Assembly (NCBI RefSeq): GCF_001517425.1
Contig: NZ_FBWL01000168.1
Coordinates: forward strand, 80,138 to 144,137
Direction of reading: 5' to 3'
Length of the DNA stretch: 64,000 nucleotides
Source of the DNA: Clostridium sp. C105KSO13
GTDB lineage: Bacteria > Bacillota > Clostridia > Lachnospirales > Lachnospiraceae
Below are positions 61,445 through 64,000 of this stretch, one piece after another. Under the pieces are notes generated by a model, which worked only from the letters and a program-made list of their open reading frames with translations, ran no database searches and was not told the DNA's origin. The translations under genes and the position numbers were made by a program. How positions within the stretch are numbered: the stretch's first letter is position 1; every line of letters begins with the position of its first letter.

Positions 61445-62473
61445 ATGCGGGAGATTGAAAATATTAACATACTGGCAATTGAGAGTTCCTGTGATGAGAC
61501 TTCTGCTGCAGTTGTGCATAACGGGCGGGAGATATTTTCAAATATTATTTCATCACAGATCGATCTTCATAAGCTATATGGCGGTGTGGTTCCGGAGATT
61601 GCATCAAGAAAGCATATTGAAAAGATAAATCAGGTGATTGAAGAGGCTCTCCAAGAAGCACAGATGACTCTGGATGATATAAATGCTATTGGTGTAACCT
61701 ATGGTCCCGGTCTGGTAGGCGCGTTGCTGGTTGGGGTCGCAGAGGCAAAAGCAATTGCCTATGCAAAAAACTTGCCTTTGGTGGGCGTGCATCATATCGA
61801 GGGTCATATTTCTGCCAATTACATTGAGCATCCTAATTTGGAGCCTCCTTTTTTGTGTCTGGTGGTCTCTGGTGGGCACACCCATTTGGTCTGTGTGAAA
61901 GATTACGGCGATTATGAAATTCTGGGACGAACAAGGGATGATGCCGCAGGAGAGGCATATGATAAGGTCGCCAGGGCCATTGGACTGGGATACCCGGGCG
62001 GTCCAAAAATCGACCGGCTTGCAAAAGAGGGCAATCCGGATGCCATTGTCTTTCCTAAAGCAAATATTGAAGGGGCCCCTTATGATTTTAGCTTCAGCGG
62101 CGTAAAATCTTCCGTATTGAATTATATCAATGGGTGTCATATGAAAAAAGAAAGTTATAATCCTGCTGACATAGCGGCAGCCTTTCAAAAGGCTGTGGTA
62201 GATGTTCTGGTAGAAAAATCTATGAATGCTGCCGAAGAATACAGTATGAATAAATTTGCTATCGCAGGAGGGGTTGCATCGAACAGTGCGCTTAGAAGTG
62301 AAATGGAAAAGGCATGTGAAGAGAAAAACATTAAATTTTACTGCCCTTCTCCGATTTACTGCACAGATAATGCAGCTATGATAGGAACAGCGGCCTATTA
62401 TGAATATATGGCAGGAACCCGACATGGATGGGATTTAAATGCGATTCCCAATCTCAAACTTGGAGAACGATAG
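61445..62473 (+). CDS. tsaD: tRNA N6-adenosine threonylcarbamoyltransferase TsaD
   Basis: 342 residues, ASKHA/Kae1 fold: [14 protein letters not shown], the metal ligands in [15 protein letters not shown] and [11 protein letters not shown]. It transfers the threonylcarbamoyl group to A37. Earlier in-frame ATGs exist (61355, 61439). GGAG 8 nt before ATG 61445 and the family N-terminus select that start. It lies 16 nt after rnz and 12 nt before ispD. Confidence 0.96.
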   Translation: MREIENINILAIESSCDETSAAVVHNGREIFSNIISSQIDLHKLYGGVVPEIASRKHIEKINQVIEEALQEAQMTLDDINAIGVTYGPGLVGALLVGVAEAKAIAYAKNLPLVGVHHIEGHISANYIEHPNLEPPFLCLVVSGGHTHLVCVKDYGDYEILGRTRDDAAGEAYDKVARAIGLGYPGGPKIDRLAKEGNPDAIVFPKANIEGAPYDFSFSGVKSSVLNYINGCHMKKESYNPADIAAAFQKAVVDVLVEKSMNAAEEYSMNKFAIAGGVASNSALRSEMEKACEEKNIKFYCPSPIYCTDNAAMIGTAAYYEYMAGTRHGWDLNAIPNLKLGER

Positions 62474-62485
62474 GAGAATGTCTGT

Positions 62486-63196
62486 ATGGATAAAAAACAT
62501 TGTACGGCAATTGTACTGTCGGCAGGTCAGGGAAGAAGAATGGGAACAAAGGTACATAAGCAATACTTGCTGCTGGGAGGTAAGCCGGTCATTTATTATT
62601 CTCTGAAACAGTTTCAAGATTCAGAAATCATAGATGAAATATATCTTATAACCGGGGACGGGGAAGAAAGCTACTGTCGGCAGACAATTGTAGATAAGTA
62701 CCGCTTTACTAAAGTGACCAAAATACTGCCCGGAGGAGCACAACGCTACCATTCTGTCTGGAATGGGCTTCAAGAGCTGGAGAACGGCGGCTATGTATTT
62801 ATCCATGACGGTGCACGCCCATTTGTAGATGAAGATATCATAAAACGAGCTTTTAGTGCAGTTCGCGAAAACAAGGCATGTGTGATTGGTATGCCTGTAA
62901 AAGATACAATTAAGATTGCAGATGGCCAAGATTTTGTGAAGAGTACACCGGACAGGAGGCAGCTGTGGGTGATACAGACGCCCCAGGTGTTTGAAAATGA
63001 TATTATTAAAGGCGCATATTCCATGCTGATGCGGGAAAGCTATATCAATGTGACAGATGATGCGATGGTGGTGGAGCAGACGCTTGGGCTTCCCATCAAG
63101 CTTGTCTACGGGTCCTACGAAAATATTAAAATAACAACTCCCGACGATTTAGAAATGGCAGAAATTTTTCTCAAAAGAAATTCAAAAACATATTGA
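62486..63196 (+). CDS. ispD: 2-C-methyl-D-erythritol 4-phosphate cytidylyltransferase
   Basis: 236 residues, nucleotidyltransferase with LSAGQGRRMGTKVHKQY and HDGARPFV. It makes CDP-methylerythritol in the MEP isoprenoid pathway, the source of the prenyl diphosphates used by the dmkB product. Its TGA stop lies inside the -35 of the next tRNA promoter. Confidence 0.95.
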   Translation: MDKKHCTAIVLSAGQGRRMGTKVHKQYLLLGGKPVIYYSLKQFQDSEIIDEIYLITGDGEESYCRQTIVDKYRFTKVTKILPGGAQRYHSVWNGLQELENGGYVFIHDGARPFVDEDIIKRAFSAVRENKACVIGMPVKDTIKIADGQDFVKSTPDRRQLWVIQTPQVFENDIIKGAYSMLMRESYINVTDDAMVVEQTLGLPIKLVYGSYENIKITTPDDLEMAEIFLKRNSKTY

Positions 63197-63222
63197 CATA
63201 TATTTCAATTATATGTTAGAAT
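63193..63222 (+). promoter_or_regulatory. tRNA-Ser(UGA) promoter
   Basis: TTGACA (63193-63198), 18 nt, TAGAAT (63217-63222). The -35 contains the ispD stop codon. Confidence 0.8.
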
Positions 63223-63250
63223 AGCCAATGTCGCGAGAGCAGACAAAACT

Positions 63251-63336
63251 GGAGAGGTATCGAAGTGGTCATAACGAGGCGGTCTTGAAAACCGTTTGTC
63301 CGCAAGGGCGCGTGGGTTCGAATCCCACCCTCTCCG
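63251..63336 (+). tRNA. tRNA-Ser (anticodon UGA)
   Basis: 86 nt. Acceptor GGAGAGG pairs with CCTCTCC, discriminator G. The anticodon loop CTTGAAA gives TGA. The long variable arm (GTTTGTCCGCAAGGGCGC region) is typical of serine tRNAs, and the T-loop GGTTCGAATCC is intact. CCA is not encoded. Confidence 0.95.
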
Positions 63337-63355
63337 TTAAAAACTTTCATGATAG

Positions 63356-63389
63356 AAGTCGATTTCCTGCAAAGAGGAATCGACTTTTT
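63356..63389 (+). terminator. Terminator after tRNA-Ser(UGA)
   Basis: AAGTCGATTTCCT and AGGAATCGACTT form a stem with one mismatch, followed by TTT. Confidence 0.8.
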
Positions 63390-63485
63390 ATCTTATGACA
63401 TACACACATTTCGACAAAGATAGATGTCTGAAAGTTGAGAAAATAAGGAAAAAGAAAAGAAAAATAAGAAAAGATAAAAAAGGAC

Positions 63486-63514
63486 TGGACAAGAGCGTCA
63501 TATTCGTGTATATT
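63486..63514 (+). promoter_or_regulatory. tRNA-Ser(GGA) promoter
   Basis: TGGACA (63486-63491), 17 nt, TATATT (63509-63514), 17 nt before the tRNA. Confidence 0.65.
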
Positions 63515-63530
63515 TAATAACGGACATTTT

Positions 63531-63620
63531 GGAGAAGTACCCAAGCTGGCCGAAGGGGCTCCCCTGGAAAGGGAGTAGGTCGTTAATAGCGGCGCGAGGG
63601 TTCAAATCCCTCCTTCTCCG
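63531..63620 (+). tRNA. tRNA-Ser (anticodon GGA)
   Basis: 90 nt. Acceptor GGAGAAG pairs with CTTCTCC, discriminator G. The stem CTCCC/GGGAG encloses loop CTGGAAA with anticodon GGA. It has a long variable arm and T-loop GGTTCAAATCC. CCA is not encoded. Confidence 0.95.
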
Positions 63621-64000
63621 TTTATCTTGCGGATGAGAAATGTATTTTTTGAAAGCTGCAAGATACTGCGTTAGGATTTGTGAAGAAAAGATAAAAATAT
63701 GTAAAAAATGTCTTGACAAATTATAGCAGAAAATGCTAATATAACGTAGCTGACCCGTTAAAGGGAAGGCAAAGCAACAAAAAAGAAAAATAAAAAAGTT
63801 CTTGACAAAGATCGGCACACATGGTATTATATAAAAGTTGCTGCTGACCAAAAAGAACAGTGACAGAAACACCAAAGAACCTTGATAATTAAACAATAGA
63901 CAACAAACCCTTGAAAATTTCTAAATGAGAAAATTTTTAAGAACAGCATCTTTTAAGATGCACCCATCATTGGAAGAGATTCCAGTGATATGAACAGTAA
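63621..64000 (+). promoter_or_regulatory. Probable rRNA operon promoter and leader region
   Basis: Two promoters in tandem: TTGACA (63713-63718), 18 nt, TAATAT (63737-63742); and TTGACA (63802-63807), 17 nt, TATTAT (63825-63830). Downstream is the leader text CCTTGATAATTAAACAATAG with A/T-rich antitermination-like sequence, as usually found before 16S rRNA in Clostridia. No rRNA sequence is reached before the window ends. Confidence 0.65.

Noticed and set aside
63498..63896. 132-codon minus-strand open frame over the tRNA-Ser(GGA) and rRNA promoter region
   Set aside because: It runs antisense through a tRNA gene and two promoters; spurious.

Overview
The window looks like a chromosomal segment of a strictly anaerobic, low-GC Gram-positive bacterium of the Clostridia, most likely a gut Lachnospiraceae. 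The basis is [FeFe]-hydrogenase maturases, two glycyl-radical enzymes with their activases, T-box and TPP leaders, GGAGG ribosome binding sites, TTGACA/TATAAT promoters, an EcfA1-EcfA2-EcfT-TruA block, lipoproteins, and the absence of oxygen-dependent enzymes. Species cannot be fixed from sequence alone.

Layout. 1-6.2 kb (+): membrane and glycolipid genes (DedA, GT4 glycosyltransferase, DUF374 acyltransferase), a two-component system and a CPBP protease. 6.3-10.6 kb (-): the TM1266-type regulator and HydE-HydG-HydF, preceded by a short terminated leader or small RNA and by two kinds of dispersed repeat. 10.8-15.9 kb: hydroxyproline dehydratase HypD, its activase, a divergent GntR regulator and ProC, which together form a route from trans-4-hydroxyproline to proline. 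16-20 kb: TetR, NrdG and a GH127 beta-L-arabinofuranosidase. 20-26 kb: a peptide ABC transporter (oppABCDF). 26-29.4 kb: an anaerobic ribonucleotide reductase fused to a redoxin domain, followed by thioredoxin reductase, behind two predicted NrdR boxes. 29.5-32.1 kb (-): a membrane protein, a PucR-type regulator and a MsmK/UgpC ATPase. 32.3-37.6 kb: a C39-like protein, cyclophilin, EcfA1A2T, TruA and NagB.

37.6-45.5 kb is the most striking block. A divergent HxlR regulator is followed by ndh2, dmkB, dmkA, pplA, fmnB, eetA and eetB. This matches gene for gene the flavin-based extracellular electron transfer system described in Listeria. It predicts that NADH electrons pass through a dedicated (demethyl)menaquinone pool to a flavinylated surface lipoprotein.

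45.5-51.5 kb: T-box-controlled tyrS and a TPP-riboswitch-controlled thiamine salvage operon (thiM-thiE-HAD-thiD-cytX). 51.5-52.5 kb: rplM-rpsI, which in many Firmicutes follow truA directly but here lie 14.8 kb away. 52.5-58.5 kb: a toxin remnant, two membrane proteins, and a PurO-type IMP cyclohydrolase separated from a stand-alone AICAR transformylase by a 5'-truncated IS110 relic. 58.5-63.2 kb: tsaE, a tsaB-rimI fusion, a small zinc protein, rnz, tsaD and ispD. 63.2-64 kb: two tRNA-Ser genes and tandem promoters that probably drive an rRNA operon starting just past the window.

Two dispersed repeat families stand out. Element A (about 46 bp, four copies) sits at the 3' end of transcription units, always in the orientation of the upstream gene. 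Element B (58 bp, two copies with inverted ends) sits in 5' leaders. All identifications are by reading translated sequence and motifs; no database search was run.
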